Positions 11,368 to 24,438 of a DNA stretch of 64,000 bases are shown here, one piece after another. Below the pieces are notes generated by a model. The model had not been told where the DNA came from, did not search any database, and saw only the letters and a list, made by a program, of their open reading frames with translations. How positions within the stretch are numbered: the first letter of the stretch is position 1; each line of letters opens with the position of its first letter. Position numbers and translations under genes: made by a program. This DNA comes from Chromera velia (taxonomy: Eukaryota > Sar > Chromeraceae): contig JAHBMJ010004651.1 in assembly GCA_018398765.1 (NCBI GenBank), forward strand, positions 1 through 64,000. The letters are read 5' to 3'.

Positions 11368-14300
11368 ATGATGATGGGAGGCGGTGCGAGAGCACCACAG
11401 GTTGTGGTGTTGAACAGGAACACGCAGCAGGAAAAGGGCCGAAAGGCACAACAGAGCAATATTCTGGTAAGCTGGGCAGACACCCTCTTCCCTTCGTTTT
11501 TTATGCGCCCTTTCAGACTATGGAAATGGATTCTGGGTGTGGAGAGCTTGTCTTTGATGATGCGTCTCCTCTCCTGCCCTCTTCTCAGCCGCCGCTCGCT
11601 GTCCCGAAGGAAGAAAGGCCGAGAGATGCCAAACTCTTTTTCCTGCAAGCTGAAGCTCTCGAACTCTTCCCCTCTTTCTTCTATTCTCTTTCCCATTATC
11701 TTCCCTGCCGCTGCAGGCCGCCAAGACGGTTGCTGACATCGTGAGGACGACACTGGGTCCGAAGAGCATGCTGAAGATGCTCCTGGACCCCATGGGAGGA
11801 ATTGTGATGACAAATGACGGGAATGCGATCCTCAGAGAGGTCGGCCTGTTTGTCTCTGTCTGTCTGTCTGTCTGTCTGTCTGAGAGATGATGGTCATGTA
11901 TCTATCTACCTTTGATAATTTGGCGAAAAGTACGTCAGGCAACAGACGGAAAGGGATCCTTAGAGGAGTCTCAATTTCGTAAGGAAACAAAGGAACCGAG
12001 GACGGAGTGGGGGTGAGAGGAAAGAATTCGGACAGTTGCCCCCTTCTGTTTGGATTCTTCTGAGCTCCTCCTTTCAATCCTCTCTTGTCCTTTTCTGTCC
12101 GGCTTGGTCGTTGCTTTACGAGTATCCCTTGCAGAGTCCTTCTGATCCATTTAATGTGGGGCCGCAGGACCTTGTCGTATGCCAAGCGTAGGCATGACAG
12201 TCTTCCTCAAAATGGTGTCTTCCTCTCTCTGTCTGGTCTGCAGGTGGACGTTGTGCACCCTGCAGCGAAGACCATGATCGAGCTCTCCCGTGCTCAGGAC
12301 GAGGAGGTCGGAGACGGCACAACCAGTGTGGTGGTTCTCTGTGGCGAGATGATGGCAGTTGCGGAGCCCCTCCTCCAGAAGCAGATCCACCCGACTTTGA
12401 TCGTCCAGGGGTACATGGATGCACTGGAAGTGGCCAACAAAACCCTGAAGGACATCGCGCTGGAATTGGATCCCGATGACATGAACAAGATCTCAGAGGT
12501 CGTCGGAGCATGTCAGTCCATCAGCCGGTCTATCTGTGTGTCGGGAGGGGGAAAGGGGGGACTGGAGTTTGTTCTTGTCTGGGGCCTTTGTGTTGGGATG
12601 TTTTCTTTCGTCGTTTTCTCGCTTTCTCTCATCCCGGTTCTTTCTGTATTGTCTCTGTTTCCGATTTCTCTTCCGTGTCACTCAACTGACAACTTGTTCG
12701 TTGTGCCTCCCTGCCTGTTGCTCTTTCTTTCTGTCGCTCTGTCTTTCTTGTGATCATGTGGCGGGGCGATTTGAAGTTTTTTTGATCTGTTCCTTCCTGC
12801 ATCTATCTGCTGTCTGTCTGTCTGTCTGTCTGTGCGTGCGTGTGGGTGGGTGCAGGCATCAACACCAAATTCTCTTCTCGATGGGGCACCATGATCAGGT
12901 CTGTCTTTGCCTTTGCTTTTCTGTCTGTCCGTCTCTTTCTCCCGTGCTCATTTCTGCGTTCTGGCCTCATGCGCTAATTTTGCTCCGTCTGTCTTCCTTT
13001 GTTGTTTCATCTCCCTTGCATGTCTCTTCGTCTTTGAGCGTGTGCGCTGAGAGAGAAATGCTACTGGGTGGGGGCTATCTACGCGGGGGTGGGAGGGAGT
13101 ATGGATGCGACTACAGAGTATCATAGAACACAGCCACACTTGTCCGTACGCTTCTTCTTTTCTTTTCTTGCCACCTTGTTTGTGTGTGCTCAGTGACCTG
13201 GCGGTGAAGGCTGCGAAGTGTGTGGCCGTGGAGCTTCCGAACGGAAAGAGAGACATCGACATCAAGGTGAGGCACTCTACTTTTGGCTTTTGTCTTTCCT
13301 TATTTACTGTCTTCAAAGCGAACTGTGAGATGCCGAGCAGAAAAAGAGCATTGAAATTGAGAGGGGAACAAATAGACGCCTCTCACTCCCACTGTACATA
13401 GTGTGGCTTTCGGCTCGCTCCATGAGTTTTTCCGGGTACGGTTTCCCTGTAGACAGCTCCGTCCGTTCTCTTTCTTCATCTTACGAAAACGTCTTTCCCC
13501 TCATCGCATTTGTGTGTGTGAGTGTCGATGATTGCTTTCCGTTTTGGGGTTTCCTTGCGTTTCTTCCTCCTCTGTCTGCAGAGATACGCAAAGGTGGAGA
13601 AAATTCCTGGAGGCGAGTTCTCTGACTGCGGTCAGTGAGGGAATCCGGGGGAAGCGCGGATTCTTCCTTCTTTTTCCTGTTTGGCAACAGAGAAGAGTGG
13701 GGAGACCAAGAAAGACAGCTAGCTCGTTTTTGTCTGTTTTCGGACTTCTTTGCCTCCTTTCCCCCTCCACCTGTTCTGTCTGTGTTGTTTTTCTACTGTG
13801 ACCTGCCGCCACTCTCGGGTCTCTTCTGAAAAGGTCTTTCATGCACTCAATGTTTCTGTCCCCTTTTCTGCTGTCGCTCTGAACCAACCCCCCCTTCCCC
13901 TCCCACCCTGCAGCCGTGCTGAACGGTGTGATGGTGAACAAGGACGTGACTCATCCCGCCATGAAGAGAAGAATCGAAAACCCGAAGGTCACTCTCTCAC
14001 TCAATCAGACAGGGGGGAAAGCAGAGAGGAGGTTGACGAGATGCGCATCCATTCACACATGGGGCCAAAACTCCGGACTGCTCTCTTTTTCCTCTTTCTC
14101 TCACCCTGTTCATCCTTTGTTGCATGAATTTGCTCAAACTATTGTCTGCTTTTCCTCTGCACCCCTTCCTGCCTTCCTTGCATTTCCGAATGGAGGAAGG
14201 GAATCCATTGACCTCTGTTGAGTAGCTCTCTCATGCCCCTGCTCTGCGCATACACCTAACCAGCCTCCAACTGTCTGTCCGTCTGCACCCCTCTATCTCA

Positions 14301-16609
14301 ACATTCCTGCATGCAGGTCCTCCTTCTCGATTGCACGCTCGAGTACAAAAAGGGTCAGCCAGGCTCTCCTTCGAAGTATTCACACACATCCGCATATACA
14401 GACAGACCCTCAGCTCAGTGTGCTCTCTCTCGACTGCGAAAAGGGCCCATACGGTCAAGATGGAGAGACAGATGCGTGCCAATCTTTTCTCTTTCGGAGT
14501 GTGGACGAGCTTGGAAGGATCGATGACAGGGTAGGAGGGCGAAAACCAGGACTGTACGCTTCCATCCAATTCCTCCTCTCTCTCTCTGCTCTGACTGCAG
14601 GAGAGAGTGCCACGATGGCTGAGGTGACGAGAGAAGAGGACTGGGAGGCTTTGCTGAAGGAGGAGGAGGAGGAGATCCAGAGGATGTGCAATAACATCAT
14701 CCAGAGTGGGGCCAACGTAGTCTTCACGGAGAAGGGAGTCAGCGACCTTGCACAGCATTACCTCCTCAAGAAGGGCATCTCAGTCATCCGACGAATCAGA
14801 AAGACGGACAACAACAGGATCGCACGAGTGGTCAGTCAGTCAGTCAGTCAGTAGGTATATCAATTGGAACAAGATGTTTTTGGTCAGACAGACAGACTGT
14901 ATTCATTGTTTCTCTGGTCTGTCGTTCGCTTCTGTCCACTTGAAACTTTGAGAAAGCCTCAGGCGAGTCACCGGAGAAGTTTTATTTCCGGAAAGAACAT
15001 GACTGCCGTGAGGGAAAGAACAGGGCATGCGAAAGGTAGAACTTCGGCGGAGAGGAGGTCTGTGTCTTATTTTCTTTTCTTTTCTTCTGTCTCCTGCCGC
15101 TTTACTTTTCGGAATGTTGGGTCCTCTCGGTCCTTTGCCCCACCCCTTCCGTTCTTTTGACTTGGAGGAGGAGCGCTCTCTCTCTCTCTCTCTCTGTTGT
15201 GCGTCTACCCGGCTTTACATGGTCAAGTTCTTTCTTTGTTGAATTTGTTTCCTCCCCTTTGCCCCTTCGTTTTCCAGACCGGAGCGACGATTGTGAACAG
15301 AACAGACGAGATCAATCCGGGAGACATCGGAACAGACGCCGCCTTGTTCAAGATCGAAAAAATTGGTCAGCCACACACACGCGCGTGCGCGCCGAGAGGG
15401 GGGGGGGTACACTCCTGTCTATCAATCAGAGACAACGAGCAAGACGGGCAAGAAGGCGTAAAATGGAGTGAGCTACCCAAGCCAAAAATACAAGAAACTA
15501 AAACGAAGAAAACCTCAAAAAATAAATGAAGAAAGCAGGGCGGTGGGCGAGGTGGGGCGAAAAAGTGCTTCTCTTCTCTATCACTCGAGAGAGACCAGAT
15601 GTTCCCTTCATCTTTCTCTCCTTTTCTCTCTTCTCCTCTCTTCTTCTCTGAAGAGGCTCTCTCTGTGGTGTACCCCCTGCAGTCAAACAGAGTCCCCTTT
15701 TTGAATCTTCGTGTCTCCAGTCTTCATCCCCGCGTCCCCCCTTTTGCCTTGGTCTCCCTTCCCTGCAAGTGGTGAAAGACCGTATTAGATCATCCTCTTC
15801 TCTCTCTCTCTCTCCCTGTGCATGCAGGCGACGAGTACTACTGCTACCTGACAGAGTGCAAAGACCCGAAAGCCTGCACGATCTTGATGAGGGGAGCCTC
15901 GAAGGACGTGCTGAACGAATTGGAGAGAAACCTTCTGGACGCACTCAACGTGGCCAGGAACGTGATGCTTGAACACAGACTGCTGCCGGGAGGGGGGGCA
16001 ACAGAGATGGAAGTCGCAGCTCGACTCAACGCTTCTGCCAACGGTGCGTTTGTTCTCTCTCTTGTGCTAGGGGGTTAAGGGGGGCATTCAGTTTTGGCAT
16101 ACGGGACCGGTGCGTGGGGAGTAGAAGGAATTGGGGCTGTCACACTTTCTGTCACGTGGCCTGTCGCTTTTCTTTTCTTCCCACCCCCCAGTCTCTTCTC
16201 TCCAACAATCAGATGGGCGCTTGACTGAGTCGGTGAATGAAAAGACAGACAGACAGACAGCGCATGGTTGCAAATCTCTCTTTTGAGTGGATGGATGGAT
16301 GGATGGATGGATGAATAAATGGATGCGTTGATGTGTGCAGAGGTGGAGGGATTGAAGCAGTGGGCCTTCAAGGCAGTCGCAGCCGCACTGGAGGTCATTC
16401 CCCGGACCCTCGCACAGAACTGCGGCGCAGACGTCGGTGAGTGAGCTCTTGCTCAGTTCTGTTCTCTCCATGTGGCAACAGGGGGGGGGGGGGGAAGAGG
16501 ATCTCTCCCGCACCCTCACTCAGCTTGTGAAAGGCCAATAGTTGCCTTCGTATTGATGATTTAAGACTCTAGAGAGAGCGAACACCCCCGGACTCATGTC
16601 ATTGGTTTT

Positions 16610-16645
<36 letters not shown>

Positions 16646-17333
16646 TGTGTGTTTGTCTTCATGAAGAGGAGGGGGGAGGGGAAGAAACCAGACAGTCTTT
16701 CTGAACGCATCGAATGCACGTGTTCATGCATGTATGCATCCACAAAGGTATTCGTGTGTTGTGCAACACGTGATGCATGAGTGTGTATGGTCACGTGCAG
16801 TCCGAACAATCACGGCTCTGAGAGCGTGCCATGCCGAGACAGGGAAGGGGCACAACATGGGCATCGACGGGCAGACGGGGAAGGTGGTGGACGTGGCTTC
16901 TGCAGCGATATGGGACACCTTCGCAGTCAAGCAGCAGGTCCTCAAGACTTCCATCGAGGCGGTAAGTCCGCAAAGGGAAGGTTCCGATCGGATCGTGTTT
17001 GGTCAGATGTCGTCAGGACTAGTGCGGAAAGAGACGCTTTTGCTTATGCTTTGCAGTACATGCCGGCCTCCTTCTAGCCTCCCCCCCCCGCCGCCTCTGT
17101 GTGTATGCGTCTGTGGGTGGGTGGAAAGGGGGGGTTGCTCCCTCCCATCTGGCCGCCTGTTCTCGTATTCACGTCCTGTGAGACTGTGAATATGCCCTCT
17201 CTGTCTAGTGCTGTTGGTGCTGATTGATCTGGGGACGAAGACGCTTAGGTGCCTTCTGTTGTCTCGATTCAACCGTGGGGCACCCCTCCAATCGTGCATC
17301 ATGTGTATGCCTCCCCTGTCTGGACGTCTCTCT

Positions 17334-17371
<38 letters not shown>

Positions 17372-17374
17372 TTG

Positions 17375-17414
<40 letters not shown>

Positions 17415-17549
17415 CAGGCCGCGATGCTGCTGAGGATCGATGAGGTCGTGTCTGGAATCTCAAAGAGACAAGTGCCGGGAGGGGCCGGGAGTGGAGCCGG
17501 GCCAGACGGTCCCGACCAGGAGACGTTCGGAGACAACAGAGACGGCTGA
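11368..17549 (+). CDS. CCT3: Chaperonin CCT/TRiC subunit gamma (14 exons, complete)
   Basis: Exons: 11368-11466, 11717-11839, 12244-12511, 12856-12898, 13194-13266, 13582-13630, 13914-13987, 14317-14353, 14601-14830, 15278-15365, 15828-16043, 16341-16436, 16801-16961, 17418-17549. All junctions keep frame, giving 562 residues (human CCT3 is about 545). It is one of eight subunits of the cytosolic double-ring chaperonin that folds actin, tubulin and other proteins with ATP (family knowledge). Visible group II chaperonin motifs: [37 protein letters not shown] with the nucleotide-site Asp, [37 protein letters not shown] and the end LRIDEVVSG. The gamma assignment rests on [22 protein letters not shown] and NCGADVVRT, which match CCT3 better than other subunits. 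Eight of 13 introns begin GTC, and introns carry TGTC, GTCA, ATGG and GT microsatellites. Confidence 0.95.
14831..14854 (+). repeat. GTCA microsatellite that supplies a splice donor
   Basis: Intron 9 of CCT3 opens with a run of GTCA units directly after the exon, so the donor GTCAGT is the first unit of the repeat. A TGTC run sits near the start of intron 2 (11857-11881), and another lies at 12807-12832, late in intron 3. Confidence 0.85.
16287..16322. repeat. ATGG microsatellite in CCT3 intron 11
   Basis: A run of TGGA/ATGG units about 35 bases long lies 20 bases before the acceptor of exon 12. A GT run at 16613-16641 sits in the next intron. Confidence 0.85.
17334..17412 (+). repeat. GT microsatellite forming the end of CCT3 intron 13
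   Basis: Nearly 80 bases of GT dinucleotides run to the acceptor CGTGCAG of the last exon at 17417. The repeat takes the place of a normal pyrimidine tract. Confidence 0.9.
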
Positions 17550-19488
17550 GCTTCTTTTCTTTCCCTCTATCTCTGTGTTTCTTCTTGCGTCTCTGTCTTT
17601 GACGCGATTGGAATGGCCGGAGATGAGGAAGGAGAGATTTGGCGAAGAAAAGAAAAAGGGTCCGAGTATTCTTTCTCTTTTGTGTCTGAGGGAGGTGCTT
17701 TGTACATGGGTGGCGGGGGATTCGAACAGTGTGAGCACAGGGGAAGGGAAGGGATGTGGGTCTCGATCTGGCTGGATGTACACATGCAAAGAGAATTTGA
17801 TGACTAGCCATCGAGAAAGACAATTCAGTCACACGCCGGTCGTGGTCCGTCAGTGAAGTCGTGTGAGAGGGCAGAGGGGGGAGCATCCTTCGCTGCCGTT
17901 TCAGAAGAATTCAATTGAGAGACCCAAGAGAGGAGGGAGAAGATGGTGGGGGGAGATCGACAATGAATGGGAGTGATACCCCAAGGTACCATCTACTGCT
18001 TTTGTCGTCTTCCACCGGAAGGAGGCACGAGAAGGCCCAAGGGTACTCTCTATTCTCGCTCCTCGAATTCTGTGTACTTCTGCAGCCTAGGCCGATCGAA
18101 CGTATGATCGACCTTCTGTTCAGACGCGGGCTGACCAAACAGGCAAAAGACAGTTTCAGGAAATTTTGTAGATTGGAATTCTAAATGAGTCTTTAAAAAA
18201 ATATATGCAGCGTCTTGTACAAATCTATATTACTTATACTATTAAGTTGTATAAACTGCAATTTTCAAATAATAATAATATATAGTATAGCATAGCATTG
18301 ATATTCCGTAGGTTTTGCCCGCGCGGTCCACTATAGCCTGTAGGACGTCGGTCTAAACATGAAAACATGCATGTAGGGAAATCAGCGGCCCCAGCTGGTT
18401 TTTAAAAGTTTGAGTTATGCAATTCATTGAATTATATCAGACTGTATATATAGTCTATAATTTTTTGTGTTGCTCATCTATGCAAGCTTTAAATTAAAAA
18501 TTGCTTTTAATTCATATCAATCAATCAATTATGTTTTTGACTGGGTTTTTGAATATGAATATCATCTATATAATATCATCATTATCATTTATCATTATTA
18601 TCATTCATCATCGTCATTGGGCTCTATTATATAGCCATTATAAGAATTATGATAATAAGAGGTCACGCCGGTCAATGGCGGTTATGGTGATTTAGGCATT
18701 CAAGTTCAAGGACCGAATCAAGCTTAAACGTTTACTCAGCTTTACTGTTAGACACTACCCAGATTCTTTTCAAACTTCAGTGTGGAAACAAAAAAAAAAT
18801 TAATGTTAGGTTAGAAAAAATGCATTTTTAGGAAAAAAGTAAGTAAACAGAGAGCTTAGCAAAGAGCCGCACCCCAGTCACTAATATTTACATTTTTAAA
18901 AAACATATATCTATAGATATGCTGTCATATACACAAGGGGGGAGTAAAAATAATAAAGAGAGGGATTACTCTGTATAGGCAAAGTCCAGAAAGCTCTTCT
19001 TGGAGATTGACTAAGGAAAGAAAGAAAAAGAGACCCATCAGAAGTGGGCGCCTTGGTTGTTTTTTGACTATCCTCTTTTGGTCACGCACCGAGTTGGAGA
19101 TTGCCAATACTAATCATGGTGTGAAAGTTTTCTTTTTCACACCACATATTGGTATGGTCAATGAAAGAAGTGAGTCAAAAACGTTTGTATACATGCGGTT
19201 TGACCATCGCTCGACTGGCGGTTTGTGGAGATGGCCAGCGATGCAAATCTTAGCTCCGAATGTGGTCGGAGTCTACATAGAAGGAATTAAGTCGATCAAG
19301 GATGCAGCACACACACAAATTAACGCATCAATATATCAACTTTAGCTGTGGACATCCTTTCACCAACACACATACATCTATCTCCTCTCTCAAATTGCTT
19401 CTCAACTAGGGATCTTTTGCATGCATGAGCAGTGACCTCCAAGGTCCGAAAGAAGCCTGACTCAAAAAGCTCAAAACTAGGGACCACA
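17550..19488. other. Intergenic DNA, GC-balanced then AT-rich
   Basis: 17550-18180 is the 3' flank of CCT3 with no gene I recognise. 18181-19480 is AT-rich with scattered TATA and ATCA runs. An open frame at 19007-19345 on the plus strand has no known domain and is not called. A TGCATGCATG motif lies near 19420. Confidence 0.5.
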
Positions 19489-21519
19489 TTAGTGAGCATG
19501 TTTGATTTGATTTGATTTGATTTGAGGTAGGGCTTAAGCTCAAATCAAATATCTAGTCAGAGAGGACCTAGTGTTTAAAGACCTATCAAAATACGATCAA
19601 ATATTTGATCAATATGACTTTCAACCTCAAATATGAAGGTCCCGAAAAAACTTTTGCAAGTACCGATCCGTCACGCATGCTGATTCAAATGAAAAAACCT
19701 AAATCTTAATGGTTTGTTCTCAAAAAAAAAACGTTTTGAACTGCACTGAAATTGACGTTTCACCCCCTTTCACTTCATGCAGAGGTAAACCAATCAGCTG
19801 AACGTTTTCCCGAACAGCTGTATTGACTTTTCTGGTGCTGGAACATCTTTTACAGCCCCCTTTTTAAGCGTCTGCAAACATTTTACACCCCGTAAAGACA
19901 TGTCACACAATCTGATAGGGTCAAACGGGAAGAAGGAGGCATTTGTTTTTAGAGCCGGGTACGCAAAAAAAATATGGTCCGTGCAAAAGGGGGCAAATGT
20001 GATTCAGTGTCAGGTGAAAATACAAGGAGCCGAGGGGGAAGGAGAAACTATTTGTGGCTGTGAGTATGCAGCAGTGGCAACCAGTTCTTTTTAAACCCAC
20101 CTCATCAATCAGTATGGCTTGACGATCACGTCTGACAAACATGTGCAGCTACTCCAAGAAAGACAGGAGAAGCGGTCGGAGGGGGCGGGGGGGACGAAGC
20201 AGCCTGACGTGCGAACGTTTTTCCCCACCAAAGATGAAGTAGAAGCCGTGGTCACACCATATGTAGAGACGCATGAGAAGAGAATCAACTACGATATGCT
20301 GACCACTAACTTTCTGGCCAGTGCTGGCTGGCCTTATCTCACAGAAAACGAGGCATTGCGAAAGCTGGTCAAGGCACTGGACCTCCGCTATGATCTCCCG
20401 TCTGTGGGGAAGGTGCATAAAAAGCAGATTCTCACCTACAAGACGGATCCACGGGTGAAGTACCCCGCTTTTAACCAATTCACCACCGGAGATATGCTGT
20501 ATGACTGGGATATTTTGGATGTGAACCACGAGAGATTGCAGCATGCTCCTGACCCCGAGCGTCGAAAGGCTGCAACCACATTCCCTGTCGGTGTGGAGCA
20601 ATTCCAGAAAGGCAAGGGAAAAGGCAACGGGGGGGCTGCTAACAGTGCTAGAAGGGGGGCCGCTCCTGCAGGGCCCGGTGGGAGGACCAATTTGAAACCA
20701 AAGGACGCAGCCGCAGACGCAAATGCTGAGAAGGCTGGGGGGAAACTTCCCTCTCCTGAGAAAGTCATCACTCCAGGTGAGGAAGGCTACCGACCTCTCT
20801 ATATTCACCTCCAACACAAGGGGCTTGTTGTCGGCCCTGGCGCAGCACAGAGGGTAGCCAAACTTACCAATTCTGGATGCTTAGCTGCCCAGAAACAGGA
20901 CGGTTCCAACACCAACAGCAATAGCAAATGTGTGCACGGTTCTCCGTCTCACCCCGTTGTCATCTCTCCGCAACCGAATAGAAGCCCAGGAGCACCCACT
21001 CCTGAAAAGCCGAAAAGCTAGAAAAAAAGCTCTCAGCAGCTCCTACCACCGATCGATTCGATTCACATTGAAGAAAGTGATCATAAAGAAGAGGAAAAGG
21101 AAGTGCCATAAAGCTGAGTGATTGTCACCTCAATTTTGGTACGTGCTCTAACTTTATCGTATCAACAAAAAGTCATATGCAGTTTCAAATCTATCAATTT
21201 TATGTTCTTAATCTCTATTAGTACTAGAGTAAGTCTCAGTGACTAGTGTATATACACTGTCACACAGGCATAATTTTTTTTACGGAACTAATAATTTATA
21301 ATATTGAATATATTTTTTTAAATTTTTGAAACACACATCAGAAATGTTCTAATAACTATTGTCATAAGAAAAATGATCAGAGTGACAATAAGTCAGTGAC
21401 TCAGTAAGGAACCCTAAGAGGTTAACCTCAAATCTTACCTCAAATATCAAATATTTGAGGTTGAAGCTCAAATCAAATCAAATCAAATCAAATATAATCA
21501 AATCAAACATGGTCACTAA
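19489..21519 (+). mobile_element. hAT-like DNA transposon remnant with TTTGA-rich inverted ends
   Basis: The left end (19489-19527) reads TTAGTGAGCATG followed by TTTGA repeats. The right end (21467-21519), read on the other strand, gives TTAGTGACCATG and the same TTTGA array, so the ends are inverted repeats of about 40-50 bases with a slightly different repeat count. Palindromes of the type ATCAAATATTTGAT lie inside both ends. I see no clear 8-bp target duplication; a shared CTAG motif just outside both ends may belong to the repeat. The inside holds a transposase-like frame. Family is inferred from that protein. Age unknown; it looks inactive because no catalytic domain is visible. Confidence 0.62.
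19900..21021 (+). pseudogene. hAT-type transposase N-terminal fragment
   Basis: The frame runs from 19900 to 21021 with one in-frame stop at 20092-20094. The first part has Cys residues and a Trp spaced loosely like a BED zinc finger (VIQCQVK and ICGCEY). After it comes KQPDVRTFFP and then NYDMLTTNFLASAGWPYL with ALDLRYDLPS, which matches the stretch just before the DDE domain in hAT and ZBED transposases (family knowledge, recalled). The DDE catalytic and dimerisation regions are missing; instead the frame continues into a Gly/Ala/Lys/Pro-rich region and ends in Ser/Pro-rich sequence. Its GC content is higher than that of the flanks. It could be a truncated transposase fused to captured sequence. 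Moderate confidence on family, low on any function. Confidence 0.5.
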
Positions 21520-24438
21520 GTCTAGGGTTAAGAAAGCAAAGTATACAGCTAGTGGATTGGGCACAGAGAAAAGTGGCACCCTCAATGTTTTCTCCACACT
21601 TGCATGTGAATCTATCGATTCATCAGCTAAACGTCGTGGCACACGCGGTCCAAACTGTTCACCGAAAACAGAGACGTACGAGACTTTTCGCCGCTTTACA
21701 GGAGCCCCGCAGGTGTGAGAGAGCGAAAAACGGTGTGCTCACAAAAACAGGATCGTCAAGCAACAGCCTGCGATCAAGAGAGCTCAGTGCAATTCATTAC
21801 GTGGAAAGAGTGCAGACATGTCGGACCAGTAGCACTAAGAAAAAACATGAAAAAACTCCTTGCACAGAAAGTCAAGCAGAATGAAACCAGCAGCACGTGC
21901 ATGCCTCACACAGATATAGATACTAAACGAGGCATCCCCTCTTCCCAGAGCATCAAATGCATATAAGAAAGAATGCAAGCAAGCTTCTTTAAACTTTCTG
22001 ACACTCACTTGCCCAATGATGTTCTCCAAATTCCTTCAAAAGCTGTATGGTCCTCTTGCAGCAAGAAAAAGCACACATGACTGAGAACCAGCTGAATACA
22101 ACACAGGGAAATCAGTTACAAAATACTGAAAAAAATGAATTCGGTATACTAGAAGGTGGGTTGATCGATGCCAGAAGCTTTCCCCTGCGTTTGTGTAGTG
22201 TTATCCTTCTCTGTGTAGCTGCATGCAGGAGGGTGAGAGAAAGAGAGGAAGACTATGAGTGAGTAGTAAGGGACAAAGAGCGCTTTCAGTCCAACAATTG
22301 GAAGTACCGAAGTTGAATGAAAAAGGAATGCAGAGCGGACTGCTTCTTCTCGTCCTACACATGTAGAAGGAAGGGGCAGAAACAACCAAACCGCTTCAAG
22401 AGAAGAAGAACCAGGTTAAAATATGACTGCATGGGGAGGCATACAGAGTCTCCCTCCCGACTGACTTTGTCGTCCATAAAGTTTCCCGCCCACATGTCTC
22501 CCGAAGGAGAGAGCAGAATGCTGTACCTGCACATATGTATCCAGTGTGTTCAGCATAATTAAGAGAGTTCTTGGTGCATGGCCAGTATTTTGAAGTCCGA
22601 CAGTGGATAGAAGAGTCGGAAAGAGGGGAGAGCAGGCCTTAGGTGGAAGAGAACAAAAGAGAGAGCGGCAGAGCAAGGCGGGGTAGGGACAGATTGGATG
22701 GAAAGAGTCTCAGAAGCAAGGAAGCAATAGCGGAAGCAGACTCGATTCACATGATCTGATGCATGAGGGATGAAAGGGGGTTGATCAGTGGATCGTTCAT
22801 GCGTATGCTCAAGAAACTTACTATATGCATTGAGATCTTGCTGTTCGGCTGACCCCTCCTTCTTGTTGTTGACCCATTGGCCCCGGTAACTCCATCCCTA
22901 CACAGTCTTAAAGTGCCCATATCTATGCATCTTCCCGTCTTCCTATTCCCCGTAGTACATTCTGCCATCAGCGAACAAACTGAACCTCATTCCCTCTTCG
23001 GGGATAGAGGCTTGAGATACCCAAGTATGGATCTATATACATGCATGCACGTGTTATATTGTCTTCAGCGTCTCTCCGGTCCTGCATCGGGTTATATTAT
23101 CTCTCTTATCGCCTCTCCGGGCGCATGTATACAAGCTGTGGCGGACTTCTGACGTCGCCGCCCCACCTTGTTCTTGTAGAAGGCTTTCGAAAAATGACTT
23201 GAGGGTTCATGTATGCATAGCACATCCCAACATACCAGCTGTAACCGGCTGTTAGTTCGCTCGATAACAGGTGTTCTGCCTAGGTCTGTTTTATAACATT
23301 TTAAACAATAAAAAAATTGAGAATCTGACAAATGATGATTGAAAGTTTTTTTATGCATGTCATATCCCCATATATGAGAGGCGGATCTAACTTAGTTTGT
23401 CGATTTGTTCCGTCCGAATCATTAGAAAAACAGTAACTATGATGCTAAATTTTATAACCAATCATTAGAGTGCATTATTTAACACTTTAACCCATTGTTT
23501 ATCACTCATAAGAGTACATAAGAGCTCATAAAAACTATAAAAGAATTAACAGTAAAGAGAACAAAATTCTTAAGCGCAAAACTTTTCACTATTTTTAGCT
23601 AAACCTTTAGTATATTTTTATTACTTTGGGGACCGCCTTTTTAAGCTTTTAAAAAACAAATCACATACCAATATATCCAGACTATTTCAAATTGGCAATC
23701 AGGGTCGTTCAATAACGATTATAATTGTGAATACGCAAAAATTAAAAGTTTTGTTAGACAAAAAATGATTTTTTTTCGTTTCTGAATGGTTTTGGGGCTT
23801 ATTTGTCACTGAGTCTAACATTTGTAATCGCGGGTTAACATTTGTAATCCGCAGGGTGCGGAAGTCGCCCAAAGTAAAATTGAGCCCCGGCATGCCTTTT
23901 CGGCTCTGTATGACCCATTTGGGCCCGATTTTTCGGCTGTCAAAATTTGTACATTTGTATTTGTAATTTGTGCGCCGGGGTCAAAAACGACAATTTACAT
24001 TTGATGCGGTATAAGGTACTGATTGTGTTGCATGCATGCACGCGTGTTATTGCAGTTCTCATTTTTCTTAATTGCTTTCCGGGGGCTTGCATGCTTGCGT
24101 CAGAAGAGAGATCCTTGCGTCAGATGGTTTGAATCAACGCACGCGTGTCTCATGCACGCATGCATGCTAAAACTGCATGAATCTCCCCCCCGGTGTTATA
24201 TATCCCCAGCCACTGTGTTTTTTTCCTGCCATATAGATCCTTGAGTAACCACAACAGACCACAGGAACCGACTACAGGAAGCTGCAGTGAGAAAGACGAC
24301 AGTCAGTGAGGCATGAAAAGAGACAGACTCGGATATATACACGGATTTTCTGTCTGCTACTTTCTGTCTCCTTAATTGAAGTGATCGAACCCTTGCATGG
24401 GAAAAAGGCCCGCACATACATACAGCGGATCCAGCACA
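21520..24438. other. Long intergenic stretch
   Basis: No gene could be supported in these 2.9 kb. 21520-23160 has near-balanced composition and only short frames without domains on either strand. 23270-24000 is AT-rich. TGCATGCA-like motifs occur at about 21898, 23041, 24031 and 24160, the last two within 420 bases of the next gene's start. The 200 bases before 24439 probably contain that gene's promoter (inference). Confidence 0.45.

Noticed and set aside
19007-19345. 112-codon frame upstream of the hAT-like element
   Set aside because: No recognisable motif; too little to call a gene or a transposase piece.
22047-22760. Small frames on both strands around 22.0-22.8 kb
   Set aside because: Frames shorter than 90 codons with no domains, no consistent splice borders and no strand preference.
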